64,000 bases of DNA. Source: Alnus glutinosa. Taxonomy: Eukaryota; Streptophyta; Magnoliopsida; Fagales; Betulaceae. Within the stretch, counting starts at the first letter, position 1. Each line of letters begins with the position of its first letter. The notes below the pieces were generated by a model. It ran no database searches and was not told where the DNA came from. It was given only the letters and a program-made list of their open reading frames with translations. Positions 45,000-57,226 of this stretch are shown here, piece by piece. Where the stretch lies: the NCBI RefSeq assembly GCF_958979055.1, contig NC_084894.1:2733001-2797000 (forward strand), in the 5' to 3' direction. The translations under genes and the position numbers were made by a program.

Positions 45000-45007
45000 T
45001 ATTTATA
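45000..45007 (-). promoter_or_regulatory. TATA box of gene E
   Basis: TATAAATA on the minus strand, 67-74 bp upstream of the ATG at 44933, the same spacing as in B. Confidence 0.6.
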
Positions 45008-45009
45008 GC

Positions 45010-45926
45010 TGTGATCTGTAAGACTGTAAGTTTGCCCAAATGGTAAGTTATATGCGGAGATGACAACTTTGACCAAATATCAAGTTTATCGTTGATTTTC
45101 ATGAAAAAGTGTTCAAGTTCACTGTCTTTAGTTTTTGGCTACAGATCGATTAAGATTCTAGCGTGTAGTTTCATCTGGTACGGTTTGGAAGAGCATGTAT
45201 GCTTCAGAACCCTCCTGGGCCTACACCGTTTGCCTATCACCGGTACTCTTAATACCTTAACAATCGCGTGAACCAAGCAAAGTGATAGGAAAGGAGGGTC
45301 AGTGGCTGATCACACAGTGTGCCCTAGCTGATAAGCCAGCGACAACTTACGGGCAAAACAAAAACAAAATGTCAGCGACAACTTTCAAAGTGCGCCTGCT
45401 TTAATTTCAACATTCAAAGTACCTACGACAACTTTCCGAAAAATTTGACCCGGAGGTTTTTCCATTGTAACCACTAGCTTTGTGAAAAGCAATGGAACCA
45501 GAATTCAAAGAAACGTACATTTACCTTTCAAATCAAGATTCTTTCGTATAACTTTCCAGCACGAAAATTCTGTTCCAATATTTGGCATAATGTGCTTACA
45601 AACATTCTAAAGAAAATCATAATAATAAAGAAAATTAAAGGAAATAAAATATAAACACAAATAATTTACAAGTAGTTCGGTATTAATAATTAGACATCTT
45701 TATCCACTATTATAGAAAAGTACAAAGTACTACATTTTGCTCATATTCCTTGATAATATTTTCCAGACAAATTAAAAGACTCCTATTTATATGATAATTG
45801 AAGTAGCTAGGCGAATATAAATTATATAATACAAGTATAGTTAGAGATGAGATGTTAACGAGTTTTTATTTACCAGTGGATTTGCTTTGAGCCATTTCAT
45901 TTGAGTAATATGTTATTTATTTATTA
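45010..45926. other. Upstream region of gene E, nothing else recognised
   Basis: AT-rich DNA without shared 5'-flank blocks beyond about 45080. No G-box array comparable to that near A. Confidence 0.4.
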
Positions 45927-46323
45927 GGGGTAATTACCTTTTCCCCTCATGAACTACCAAAAAATGCGCAATGCCCCCATGAACTACCAACTCGACCAAA
46001 ATAGAGCATTCAACTACCAAAGATAACCATTTTCCCCCCTTCCGTCAGTCACACGCCGTTTTACCCTCATTTTCTTCCTCTTTTCCCCCTATGAACTACC
46101 ACCACCTTCCTCTTTTCCCCCCATGAACTACCATCATCTTCCAACATGCCCCCATATAAAATGGCACATGACCCGTTGACCGTTTGTTTTAACCCCTTTG
46201 ACTGACGGAAGGGGGGAAAATGGTTGTCTTTGGTAGTTGAATACTCTATTTTGGTCAAGTTGGTAGTTCATGGGGGCATTGCGCATTTTTTGGTAGTTCA
46301 TGGGGGAAAAAGGTAATTACCCC
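45927..46323. mobile_element. Mutator-type MITE, 397 bp, with perfect 9-bp target duplication
   Basis: Flanked by TATTTATTA at 45918-45926 and 46324-46332. The termini GGGGTAATTACC and GGTAATTACCCC are perfect inverted repeats. Pairing continues about 130 bp inward (CATGAACTACCAA with TTGGTAGTTCATG, CCCCCCTTCCGTCAGT with ACTGACGGAAGGGGGG). The 9-bp duplication and long arms point to a Mutator-like transposase. No coding capacity. Confidence 0.92.
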
Positions 46324-46332
46324 TATTTATTA

Positions 46333-46865
46333 TATATATTGATAACTAACGGCCCCTTTTGTTGTAATTCTAGTATCTTTTTCGGAATAAAATTACTGAA
46401 AAATAAAAGGTCCCCGTTCAGAGAGCTTGGCTAAAGCTAAGATGCTAAATCCTCAAGTCTTTGGTGTCTTTTTTGCCATGGTTTCAGAGAAAATTGAGAG
46501 AAAAATGACCAAGAATTAAAGACTTGGATGACATAGAGAGTTGACCTAAGACTAGCTAGGTTAGAAGGGTGCATTTGCAAAATGCTTGACTTCAGCAGAT
46601 TTCATTGTATTGTGGAGAGCTGTACGACAAAGACTCATATATATATATATATATGCTCTTCAGCAGAATTCGTGATCACTGATCATGGTCACTCACTTGA
46701 CTCTCACAGCAACACATTTGAAAATCTTCTCCATCTTTTCTAAGTGTAATGTACATTGACTCTCACATCACAATGAACACAAATTGAAAATATGAAAACT
46801 AACAAAACAATAAATTATTCAAATCTAAACATGAGAAGCCAAATTAATGATAGACTCTAGAGCGA
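46333..46865. other. Intergenic between E promoter region and F
   Basis: Contains an (AT)n run at 46640-46654. From about 46760 it is RLP 3'-flank DNA (AAATTGAAAATATGAAAACT). No gene. Confidence 0.5.
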
Positions 46866-49057
46866 CTAATATGCAATTTTAAAGAATAAGATTATACACT
46901 TATCTTTTTACGTGGTCCATGAATCGAAAATATGCAACTCTCCACTTATAACAAATAACCAATGGACCACAAACTCCCCAAAAGCCTGTAATGAAGCCAA
47001 GAACCACAGTAATTGGAAACCAAGGGATTCTATGCCCATTGTCCTCGATCATCCCGAATATCTCTGTTGTTGTTAACAATATAGGCACACTCATGTGGAA
47101 GTGGGAGGCCACAGAGTCCAGGGTTGGCCAGCTCATATGCTGAGACATCAAAGCTCTAGAGCTGAGTGCCTGATGGTATTGGTCCATGCAAATTGTTGTT
47201 TGCAACACTAAAAGGAGACAAGAAGTTAAGACTACTTAGTGATGCAGGAATTTCGCCGAACAACTGATTCGCAGAGAGGTCCAATCCTTCCAAGTTTGTG
47301 AGCTGAGACAGTTGGTCTGGAATGTTGCCTGAGAAGTTGTTATGACTGAGATTCAGATAATGAAGCATCTTTGAACGGCTAATCTCAACGGGGATTTTGC
47401 CACTAAGACTGTTGTATCCAAGTAATATTACTGGTTGCAGGTTTGAGAGAAAATTGTATTGAGTAGTACTTGCTATTGTGACAAAAATTGGTAAATCTAA
47501 ATAATTGTTGTTATCTAGAGCCTTTGGTGACATTAATGCTGGCAATGAACGAAGTTGTTTCGAGAATTCACCTGAAATAAGGTTATCAGATAAGTCTAAA
47601 ATGAAGAGCCTTTGAAGAGTTGACAACCAAATGGGAATTAAACCTGTGATACGATTCATAGGTAGAGCTAGATATTCTAGCTTCTTAAGCTTAGATAGCC
47701 ATGTAGGCAATTGACCAGTAAGTTGGATTTTAGCAAGACTCAAAACTTGGACATTTTCAAATCCACCAAGAACCCAAAACATTGTCATCACTTGGCATTG
47801 TCTCGTGTAGAAAATTTCCACCAATTAGGACTATGGTGAGTGGCTTGCACCGCATCAAAATCTTGATTGCATCTGTGATATTGATTAGCCTATTGTCAAC
47901 AAGTGCAAGGAAGGACAAGAATTTCAATTGAACCACCTCAGGCCGGATTTGTCCCTCTAGTCGGTTTTTGCTGAGTCAAACTGCTATTAAGGACTTACAT
48001 GAGAAAAGGCTAACCGGAAAATTACCGGAAAAGTAATTAATCCTCAAATCAACTACAGTAAGTTAATGAAGACAATAGAAATTAAAGGTAGAGATCCCTC
48101 CTTCAAGAAAATTGAACCGTAAAATTAATTGTATGAGATTTGTACAATTCATGAAAGATGGGGGTAGAGAACCTGTTAAGGAGTTTGTATGAAGGATTAA
48201 GTGCTTTAATTTGGAGAGCTTTCCATTATTCTCAGGTAGCTTGCCACTCAATTTATTGCCACATAACTCAAGGTTAGTGAGTTTGGTAAGATTCACAATG
48301 TCGCTACTAATAGGTCATGAAAGATTATTGGAATGTAAGGAGATTTCTTCTAACCCTGTCACATTGTATATATCATGAGGAAGCAATCCTAAGAGAGAAT
48401 TAAAACCTACTCAAAAACCCTTTAGTTTGGAACATGACCCTAGTCCACTAGGAATTTGGCCACTATGATAATTATGGGAGAAATTGAGGAACCTGACGAA
48501 ATAAGAATTGATGCAAAGAAAGGAAGGAATAAGGCCCATGAAATTATTGTTGCTAACATTGTGCTCGGTCAACCTCAATGCTCGTTGAAGGAATAAAGAT
48601 TGGATTATCTCGCTGAAGTGATTGGTAGATATATCAACAATTTGAAGGGAGGAAGGCCGGCCAAATGGATCTCCAAATAGATGGTTGTAGCTCAAATCAA
48701 GGACTTTGAGCTGATTTAAGGACGAAAACAATCCTTTAGGGAGAGGACCCGAAAGTGAATTGTGGGAGAGATTGAGGTGGGAGAGCTGTGTGAGAGGTTT
48801 TCAAGAGAGGGAGATATACTCCCAATGAGGCCTTTAGAATGTAATCAAATATGGGTGATTTGATGTTTATGGTCACAAGAGATGCCTTCCCAGTGGCAAC
48901 AATCAATGGAAGACCAATTTAGTCGAGGAGAAGATGTATTGTTTAGGGCTAAGGACAAGAGAGAGTGGCGGTCTATTTGGTTGCTGGCATGATTCGTGGA
49001 GAAAATACAAAAGACAAACAAGGTGAAGAGGAGATGATAAGGCTTTGAATATGGCAT
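46866..49057 (-). pseudogene. RLP pseudogene F
   Basis: Start MPYSKPYHLLFTLFVFCIF at 49057 with a good signal peptide and cap (CCHWEGISC). A TGG-to-TGA stop follows after THI at 48845. Frameshifts lie near 48790, 48400, 48060 and 47770. An open part (47824-47156) holds C-terminal LRRs and an island of E type (TIASTTQYNFLSN), ending at CTC TAG, exactly the nonsense change also seen in P1. Small insertions near 47130 and 47047 disrupt the terminal region. The TATA-containing stretch found in A, B and E is deleted between about 49115 and 49122, so the promoter is also damaged. Confidence 0.92.
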
Positions 49058-49129
49058 GGCTCTTGGTTGATATGCCAAACTAGAAGAAAAATGGTTATGA
49101 AGTAGGCCTAAACGAAAGTACACGTAATT

Positions 49130-49464
49130 TTATAATCGTTCTGTACACCTCAAGTTTGCTCAAATTGCAAGTCCAATGGGGAAATAATTTCATGGAAGAG
49201 TAATGGAGTTTCTTAGCACTAACTCCACTTGTTTAAAGTCGAAATGTCATACATGCTTCCAAACCATGTATGACTTTCTGGCACGAATTGTCAAAATGTT
49301 TCGTTTCACTTTCCCTGGTGGACTATGGTTCCCATTTGCGCAAATATGCTTACCGCATCCAAACAATTTTCTATACGTCATTGTTGGAAGTGACTAAACA
49401 ACTTTAATGTTCCACTGTATATAAAACCAAACTTTCTGCCCTCCTTTTTAATTACCATCTTAAT
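49130..49464. repeat. 5' flank of F, duplicate of the gene B flank
   Basis: Same order of blocks as upstream of B, but without the 146-bp MITE (empty site 49252-49260). No gene. Confidence 0.75.
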
Positions 49465-50229
49465 CCTCCGTTTATTTCAACATAAAATGGTTTTCGTCGT
49501 AAAATATTTATAATGATATTATTTTTTAGAAAAAAAAAATGATTTCCCTGAAAGATATTTTCCGGGGTTTGGCTCTTATGAAAAAATACAAACGACGAAA
49601 ACCACCGATAACGAGATTCCAGCCACTTTCACCGGATTCCGGTGATGAAGGCCGAAATCCGGCAGCAATGGCCAAATTCCAGCTAGTTTCGCCGAAATCT
49701 AACCTAAAAAGGCCAAATTCCGGCGAAGGTTGCTAGAATCTGGCACAGTACCGTCAAATTCTGATCTACTAGCCAGATTCCGATCAGATTGGCCAGAACC
49801 CGGCATAAATGGCAAAATTCCAGTCAAATTGACAAGAATCTGGCACAGTACTGCCTGAATCCTGCGACGGCTGGTGGATTTCGGCGGAAATTTCCAGATT
49901 CTGGCACTGGCTGGATTTCAGCCTGTTTTGCCCAAACCTGGCTTGTAGGAATCCGGCCAGTGCTGCCAGATTCCGTCAATCAGATACCAAAATTCGGGAA
50001 CCTTTGGCGGTAGATTCAGGCTACCAACAAACTCTATTGCCCAGCGGTGGTGGATTCTCATAAACGTGCATGCAAAAATGAAGAGTTTAAATCTAGAAAA
50101 TGATGGTTTTCTAAAAATTAAATAGGCTTTTACGGTCAAACTGAAAATGATTTTCATTGACCATTATTTTTTATTGCACCCAAACACCGAAAAATACAGA
50201 AAATAGTTTACGTCCAAACAAACGGAGCA
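49465..50229. mobile_element. Non-autonomous DNA element with GCCGGAATTC-type repeats
   Basis: Ends CTCCGTTTATTTCAACATAA and (inverted) TCCAAACAAACGGAG form imperfect terminal inverted repeats. The middle (49600-49990) is a run of degenerate repeats like CCGGATTCCGGCGA and GCCAAATTCCGGC. The paralogous flank of B is uninterrupted at about 22250-22257. A second copy lies at 40111. Class not determined. Confidence 0.7.
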
Positions 50230-51300
50230 TATTGCATTGTCTCCCCTAATTTACTATTAAAGTTGTATTCTCTTCCTTCTGCACCAAAAATAATAAAATA
50301 CAACCTTTTTTGAAGCTTTTGCTTTTTTCCTTTTTTAAAAAAATCTTGTCATTTTTTTCTTCTTTTTCTTTTTGTTTTCTAATTTTTATTTTATAAAAAA
50401 TATTTTTTAGAAATTTTATTTAAAAAGAATGTCTCTTTTAACTTTATCCTTGTTATTTAAAAACTATGTACTTGTCACGGGTAAGTGGACACATAACATA
50501 TTTATAAATTGGGTTAAAGAAAATCTTTCTCCAATTAAGATCGCTTACAATTATTTGCCTGAAGTGTAAACGATTAAAACAGGTGATTATGAGATACCAC
50601 TTAGGGGGACCCACCTGACTGGGTAAGTGGTTGGACAACTAAATTTTTATCTAGTCAAATGAGTTACATAAGTGATTTTTCACAATTACCTACCTAATTT
50701 CTTTACAATTCAGACAAATAATTATAAATGATCTTGATCCATCTTTGTCACCAAGAAAAAAAAAGGAGAGTGGGAATAGGTATTGCCAAACAACATTTTT
50801 TTTTCTGCCCTGGCCTTTCTTTGTCTCAATAAAGTCTGCCTTGAAGTCCAATTAACAAGCCTTTTTAATTATAACTCCAAAAATCATTTTCGGACTTGGA
50901 AATCCACGGCTACTGACTACTGTTGTGGTCCTTTTATAGTTTTACTATGAATCACTGAAAAGTTCTATGCAATTTATTTATTCTGATAACGACAAACCAA
51001 CGGACTCTCTTGCTGTAATTCTGCGGGTGGAATTAGATAGCCTAAGGTTTTTTTTTTATTATTATTATTATTTTTGGAATAAAATTACTTAACAAGAATA
51101 GTCAAGTCAAGTCGACAAGTCACTAATAAATCATATTTTCAAGCCAAAGCATTAATATTCATGAAACTTTTTTCAGATTATTATGAAGAAATCACTTTCA
51201 ACGTTAATACTGGGTCCCATTTTTCTTTTATTCACTGATTTGAGGTCTTAATTGGTGCAGCAATTGACCTTAAAAAATTTATCAAATGGGGTCTTACATT
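50230..51300. repeat. Distal 5' flank of F (empty sites for solo LTR and SINE)
   Basis: Matches 22260-24640 but lacks the solo LTR (single AAGTG at 50483-50487) and the SINE (single GATTTGAGG at 51237-51245). No gene. Confidence 0.8.
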
Positions 51301-52510
51301 CTTAATGGGTTAATAATTTTTACCTTTAGGCTAAAATAGCTAATCAAAACTTTAAAAACCTACTGCATTGGATTATCTATAAAAGAAAAAAAAAATGTAA
51401 ACTAAAATTTTTGGTACATGTGGCGTTAAACTATTCACGGATGTATCTTTATTTTATTGTTTCTTTAAGCTTTCTTCTTCTTTCTCTCGTGTATCACCGT
51501 TTGCTAGAAGGTCGATACTGCCACCAGAGAATGCGTCCCTTCAAATTTCTAATCTTCTCTTAGAAACCCCGGACCATCGTCCTCTGTTTGGCTTATGGGA
51601 ATCTCAGGATCAAAATTTGTTGGTTGCTTGTGTTTGATTTGTTTGGTTGATGGCAACTTCGTCCGCTGTTTATTTTGATTAATCGAAACTTGTGGATTGC
51701 TTGTGTTTACAAAATCAGAGGCTCTAAGAGTTTCTTTGGTGATTTTGGGTTTGCGATTCCGGTATAGATCTTTGTTGTGTGTTATAAATCACGGACAATT
51801 GGGGATGATTACTTAGGATTATTCATGTTGGACTAAGGTATTATAGATGGGTGTGATTATTTGGATTGGTTGTCGTGTTAATCGCTGAATGGCCAATTCC
51901 AATGGAAGTTTTGGGGCTCTTGATATTTGTTTGATGATGGTAACGGGTTGGGTATGTAGCTAAAATTGATGAGAAGTTTTGAGTTGTTTCGGTTTATTTT
52001 TGTAGTTATTTGCCAAGGTAGTAGACGGTTTTGATGTTGTGCTTTGGGTGTTTGGTTGGCTTTTGATTTGTGGATATAGAAGCTATTTATTGAGAAGTTT
52101 GATGATTTGTTAAGTTAATGAATTTTGGGTGTTTGTTTACTTAACTAGCTATATATGAGTGAGTTGGTATATTGTTTAGATTGCTAATTGTTTCAAGTTT
52201 GATATTGGGACTTTAGTATGGATTGCTTGTTCTGGATGATTGAGAATGGAAAAATGAAACTTGTTTATAAAGGATATTTTATTTATACTTATCATTAGTA
52301 AATGCAACCGTTAAAAATATAACTATTAAAAATATGACTGTTGAAAAATTATTGTGTTAGAAAATATTCAATTATTCTACATATATATATTAGGTCAAAT
52401 CGTAAAAGCTCTTTGGGTGTGAATTAACCTAATATGGTTTACCGATGTTGTTTTTTATTTAATAATTTATTTTGATAAAAGAGGCTATGAATAGATATAT
52501 TCTAAATATT
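51301..52510. other. Intergenic, nothing recognised
   Basis: Composition at 51470-51960 is less AT-rich with CTTCTTCTTTCTCTCG at its start, reminiscent of a transcribed leader, but no frame longer than about 60 codons and no splice structure could be supported. Confidence 0.35.
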
Positions 52511-52512
52511 TA

Positions 52513-52711
52513 GGCCTCGTTTGTATGCGTAATAAGTATTCCATTAGGAATTAAATGGAAGAGTTATTATTAAGAATAAAAGAGAGTAGAATGAAATAGT
52601 TATGCATCATCCTTAGTTTGGTGACAACAATATACTTTAATTGGAATCTAATCAAAATTACCAAAAAAACCCACATTATTTCTCTTTTTTAAAATAAAAT
52701 AAATAGATATA

Positions 52712-52742
<31 letters not shown>

Positions 52743-53147
52743 GTGAATAATGGTGAGTGGTCAGCTACCCCCGGAGCCCATCGGTGGTGGACAAGCCACC
52801 CTCGAAGAGAATCAGGGGTCCACCACGACGTGTTCTGGGAGTGGTATGACCACCCCCGACTCCTACTGTATTCACATAGGCTTTTTAATTTTTAATTTTT
52901 TTATTTATTTTTAAAAAATGTTTAAGAAAGAATAAAAAATAATATAAGTGTTTTTTTTTTTTTTCTGAAAAATGTAGTCTATTCCTTTATGAATGAAATA
53001 GATGTTCCTTTTTGTAAGAAAGTAGTTATTTCAATGAAAAAAAAACTATTCGAATAAATAAACTCATACAAATAAAAGAATGACTATCCATAGAAATAAT
53101 TATTACATTTCAAGTATCTATTCCATGAACCAAGCGATGCCTCATTT
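52513..53147. mobile_element. hAT-like non-autonomous element (putative)
   Basis: Ends GGCCTCGTTTGTATGCG and (inverted) ATGAACCAAGCGATGCC are imperfect inverted repeats. Inner blocks TATTCCATTAGGAATTAAAT and GAATGACTATCCATAG-like mirror each other. The middle holds a poly(A) run and a GC-richer block (CCCCGGAGCCCATCGG). No clear target duplication. Confidence 0.45.
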
Positions 53148-53419
53148 ATTTGTTTTTGCTTAAATTCATTATTTTTTATCTGCTTAAAATTTTGTAATAA
53201 AAGACTAATTAACATGGTATTAGGCCTACGTCTCTAATCTTTATGTGTTAGATAATAACCAGTGAGAGTCTACATAATTTTCCCCGTAATAGTTTTGTTT
53301 TATCAAGGGTGGGAACGATGGGATCCCATTGAACTAAAATTGAAAATATGAAAACTAACAAAACCTTAAATTATTTCAAATTAAAAGTAGAGAAAGCAAA
53401 TTCATGACAGACTCTTATA

Positions 53420-53850
53420 CGACCAATACACAATTTTAAAGAAGAAGATTATAGACCTATCTTTTAGGTGGTCCATGAATTTGAAATATGCAACTCTCCA
53501 CTTATAGCTATAAAATAATGGACCACAAACTCCTAAAAAACCTATAATGAAACCAAGAACCACAGTATGTCTTCATCCCGAATGTCGTCATTGTTGCTAA
53601 CAATATGGGCACACTCGTATTGAAGTGAGGGCCACAAAGTCCTAGGTTGCCCTCATATGCAGACACATCAAAGCTCTGGAGCTGAGTGCCTGACAGTATT
53701 GGTTGATACAAATTGTTGTTTACAACACTAAACTAAGACAAGAAATGTAGACTACTTAATGATGCTGGTATTTCACCGGACAACCGATTTTCAAAGAGGT
53801 TCCAAGTTGATGAGCTCAAATAGTTGGTCTGGAATGTTGCCTAAGGGATT
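53420..53850 (-). pseudogene. RLP pseudogene G, C-terminal part
   Basis: Encodes the last LRRs and GTQLQSFDVSAYEGNLGLCG, followed by a frameshift and a large deletion before the membrane helix (only VLGFI- and WSI-like pieces remain). Interrupted at 53850 by a Gypsy-derived insertion and continues at 55225. Confidence 0.85.
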
Positions 53851-55224
53851 TGTGATGAATGTATGAATAGTGGAGGAATGTGAAAATGGAATGGAAAATA
53901 TGGTGATAATGAACTCTAATTAATGGCTGAAAACAGACCCCAAGTGAATCCAATTAGGGTTAGAAACAAACCACAAGACAAAAGTCTGTTTCTTTTCTTT
54001 TATTTTATTTATGACTTCCATTCTTTAAATAGATAACATAGCATTGTAGGATTGAACCATAGTTCGGAACATTCCTACTACGACTCAATCAAGTGGTGAT
54101 AAGCATCCACTCAAACTAATCTATTAGAAATAATAGACTCCTACTAATCTAATAACAAACTAACCTGACTTGATGACTCATAGACTTGATAAACGTGACT
54201 TGATGACTCATAGAATTAATAAACATTTGTTGAACAACCAAAGATAAAGTTAAGTGTAGTCTACCCAACATAATGATAAAGATAACATAATTATCTAGCT
54301 ACCTATCTACTAATTGATAAGGATCACGTGGATTGGATGCTTCACCCAAGTGAAGTTGATTAGGCTTCTAACTTTAAGGGACCGGTTCCTATCAATTGCC
54401 CCTCTTTGAACATGATCCTTGTCCTCAAGGTCGAGTTCTCTCATCTTCGTCTGCCTCTTCAACATTTTCAAGCTCCAACTCGCCGTCTAGATCAGCTTCA
54501 ATAATGAAAACATGTGGGACTGCACAACGATGCCCCGGCATGAACCTCTCATTGCAGTTGAAACATAATCCTTGTACCCTTCTTTTCTGCATTTCCTCCC
54601 ATGAAAGTTTTTTGACAGAGGTTTGAGAACCTGGAGCTTTAGAACTTATCGTCGTAGTGGTATTGCTTTCCCATGATGGACTCCTTTTCAAGTGAGTCAA
54701 CTCATCCTCCTGCATTCGTGCGAATTCAATGGTCTCACAGAGCTTTTTGTGGTTTTTGTGATGAATGTATGAATAGTGGAGGAATGTGAAAATGGAATGG
54801 AAAATATCGTGACAAAAGTCCATTTCTTTTCTTTTTCTTTTATTTATGACTTCCATTCTTTAAATAGATAACCTAGCATTGTAGGATTGAACCACAGCTC
54901 GCAACATTCCTACTACGACTCCACCAAGTGGTGATAAGCATCCACTCAAACTAATCTATTAGAAATAATAGACTCCTACTAATCTAATAACAAACTAACC
55001 TGACTTGATGACTCATACACTTGATAAACTTGATGACTCATGGACTTGATAAACATTTGTTGAACAACCAAATATAAAGATAAGAGTAGTCTACCCAAGA
55101 TAATGATAAAGATAACATAATTATCTAGCTACCTATTTACTAATTGATAAGGATCACATGGATTGGATGCTTCACCCAAGTGAAGTTGATTAGGCTTCTA
55201 ACTATAAGGGACCGGTTCCTATCA
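53851..55224 (-). mobile_element. Shrunken Gypsy element inserted in RLP G
   Basis: Two LTRs, 53851-54394 (544 bp) and 54757-55224 (468 bp), TGTGATGAATG to GGTTCCTATCA, in minus orientation. A polypurine-like AAAGAGGGGCAAT precedes the left LTR on the minus strand. The right LTR lacks about 75 bp present in the left one. Only about 360 bp lie between the LTRs, holding a gag zinc-knuckle piece. No tRNA primer site is left next to the right LTR, so the interior has been deleted on that side. A clean 5-bp target duplication is not visible, and the flanks resume in RLP sequence. Confidence 0.8.
54425..54757 (-). pseudogene. Gypsy gag zinc-knuckle fragment
   Basis: The minus-strand frame contains KLSWEEMQKRRVQGLCFNC then NERFMPGHRC and an acidic tail (LDGELELENVEEADEDE). 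This is the C-terminal part of Ty3/Gypsy gag of chromovirus-like elements. The capsid part and all of pol are absent. The longer open frame extends into the adjoining LTR and is artificial there. Confidence 0.8.
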
Positions 55225-55680
55225 ACTGAGATCCAGACCGTTGAGCAGCTTCAAGCTACCAATCTCAATGAGGATGTTACCACTAAGACTGTTGTTTGCA
55301 ACAAAAATTACAGGCCCCATGTTTGAGAGAAAATTGTATTGGGTAGTAATTGTTGTGGCAAAGATTAGTAAATCCAATTTATTGTTGTCTACTAGAGCCT
55401 TTGGTGACATTAATGCCAGCAATGCAAAAATTAAGATCCTTTGGGAATTCACCTTAAATGAGGTTATTAGATAAGTACAAACAAAAAAACCTTAGAAGAG
55501 TTGACAACCAACCAGGGATTGAACTTGTGATCTGATTTGAATATAGATGTAGACATTCTAGTTTCTTAAGCTTAGATAGCCATATAAGAAATTGCCCTCA
55601 GCAGGCATCGAGAACCAAATATCGAAGGTTTTCAAATCCATCGGAACCAACTATCTTGTCATCAGCTAGCATTGCCTTGC
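55225..55680 (-). pseudogene. RLP pseudogene G, central part
   Basis: Encodes an LRR beside the island, the island (LMSPKALVDNNKLDL ... TITTQYNFLSN, the type of gene B), and preceding LRRs with stops and frameshifts. Homology ends near 55680 at the DDKIVGSDGF repeat. The N-terminal half and promoter are gone. Confidence 0.85.
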
Positions 55681-57226
55681 TAGCAATTAATTTGGGTAGG
55701 ATATTTTTGAAAATTACAAAAGAAAGCCCCAACTATACGGATGGGCCATAAAATATCATTTTTACAACCTCCACTAAAACTTTGACACATCAGAAAACAC
55801 TATACAAAATAATAAGATGAAAACACCCTATCTTTTTGCCAAACGGAAACCTTCGTCTCCAAAAACTCAACAACTCGCCTGAATCTTGCTGACGAAATCT
55901 AGATCTCATCGAAAAACGACCACTACACACTGGAGACGTTCAGTTAGCGTCGTAAACCACCATGAAAGGCCTCCAGGAACTCAGATCTAGCCAGCGACAC
56001 CAACTACTACTACAACGTCAACTTTTCAATAAGACTTGGCTTGAATTAGATCACAAATATCCTTATCCTGGATGAGGAACAGTAAATACTAGCAACCAAA
56101 CGGTAGTTTTCTTCTCTGGAGCTCCCTGGATATTCTCCGGTGACACTCAAACAATGCCAACAACCACCACCACGACAGAGGAAGAACAAAACGATGCTGA
56201 AATCCACACAAAACACAACACCAGTCACCAGAGAACACAAAAAGGCACCATATTCACTCTCTATCTCTACAATCTGCTTGGTTGCTGAGAAAATCCTTGG
56301 GAGCATGGCTTCTTAGAAAAATCTTGATCAGGAGGCTTTAGGAGGAGGCAGGCTGGTGTCCTTTGGCTGATTTCAACAGCAGTGTTTGGGGGAGGAGGCA
56401 GATCTTGGTGGATCCAGTGGTTTGTGGAATGGGCAACAACCATGGGAGGGTGATGCAGTGAAATGTAGATGAGGGAAACGTGTATCCTCTGTATCAGTGG
56501 GCTAATCCGGTATTTTTGGTGTATGTCTTCTTTTGTGTTTCAAGCTAACATGTCCAGTTGCTATTCGATGCTACAAATAAGTGTGTTTACAACACATCCA
56601 GATTAAAGTTATTCTCTTAATAAAATGAGGGCGGCTATCTTATTGGAAGAAAAATTTTAGAGCATCTCCTGGTGTTCTCCTGAAATTGTATTGATGTAAT
56701 TAAAAAATTATATGTATGTCCTTTTGGATGGCATAAATATAATTTTTTTTTATCAAAAAAATTACATCTATACCATTTCAAGAGAACACCAGAAGATGTT
56801 CTAGCATTCCTATATCGTGAATGATGGGAATTGTATTCAAATAATGCAATAATGCATTCAAATATTTCAACTAATTAATGAAATGTTGAAAATCCATTGG
56901 AGAGTTGACAATGCAGCCTTCAATATTGAATTTTATCAATTCCAAAACGACAAAGCTGCTTCTTTCCAATTTCTTCTCACCAGATTACAACGTTGAACTT
57001 CATAATACCATTAATGATAAAATTATTATTTATCAATTTTAATCCAAAAAAAAAAAAAAAAGAAAGAAAGAAAAGTCATCTCTGATCAAAACAATTACTT
57101 GTTATATTATATATACTTGCAATTTTTTAATTGCTTCGTTAAAAACTTCTAATTGTTCATACGAGGTCTAGTATTTCTCGAAAATCTTTCTAATCATATC
57201 AATTTTGTTAGTTTTTCATTCCATAT
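55681..57226. other. Intergenic with a MITE; no gene supported
   Basis: Region 55730-56560 is less AT-rich with short frames on both strands (for example minus 56046-56306), none of known type. A poly(A) run lies at 57046-57061 followed by GAAAGAAAGAAAAG. Confidence 0.4.
56659..56802. mobile_element. Fold-back MITE (about 144 bp)
   Basis: AGAGCATCTCCTGGTGTTCT and the inverse of AGAACACCAGAAGATGTTCT pair with few mismatches and extend to ATTACATCTATAC and its mate. The start AGAGCATCTCC is common in plant MITEs. The target duplication is not clear. Confidence 0.7.
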
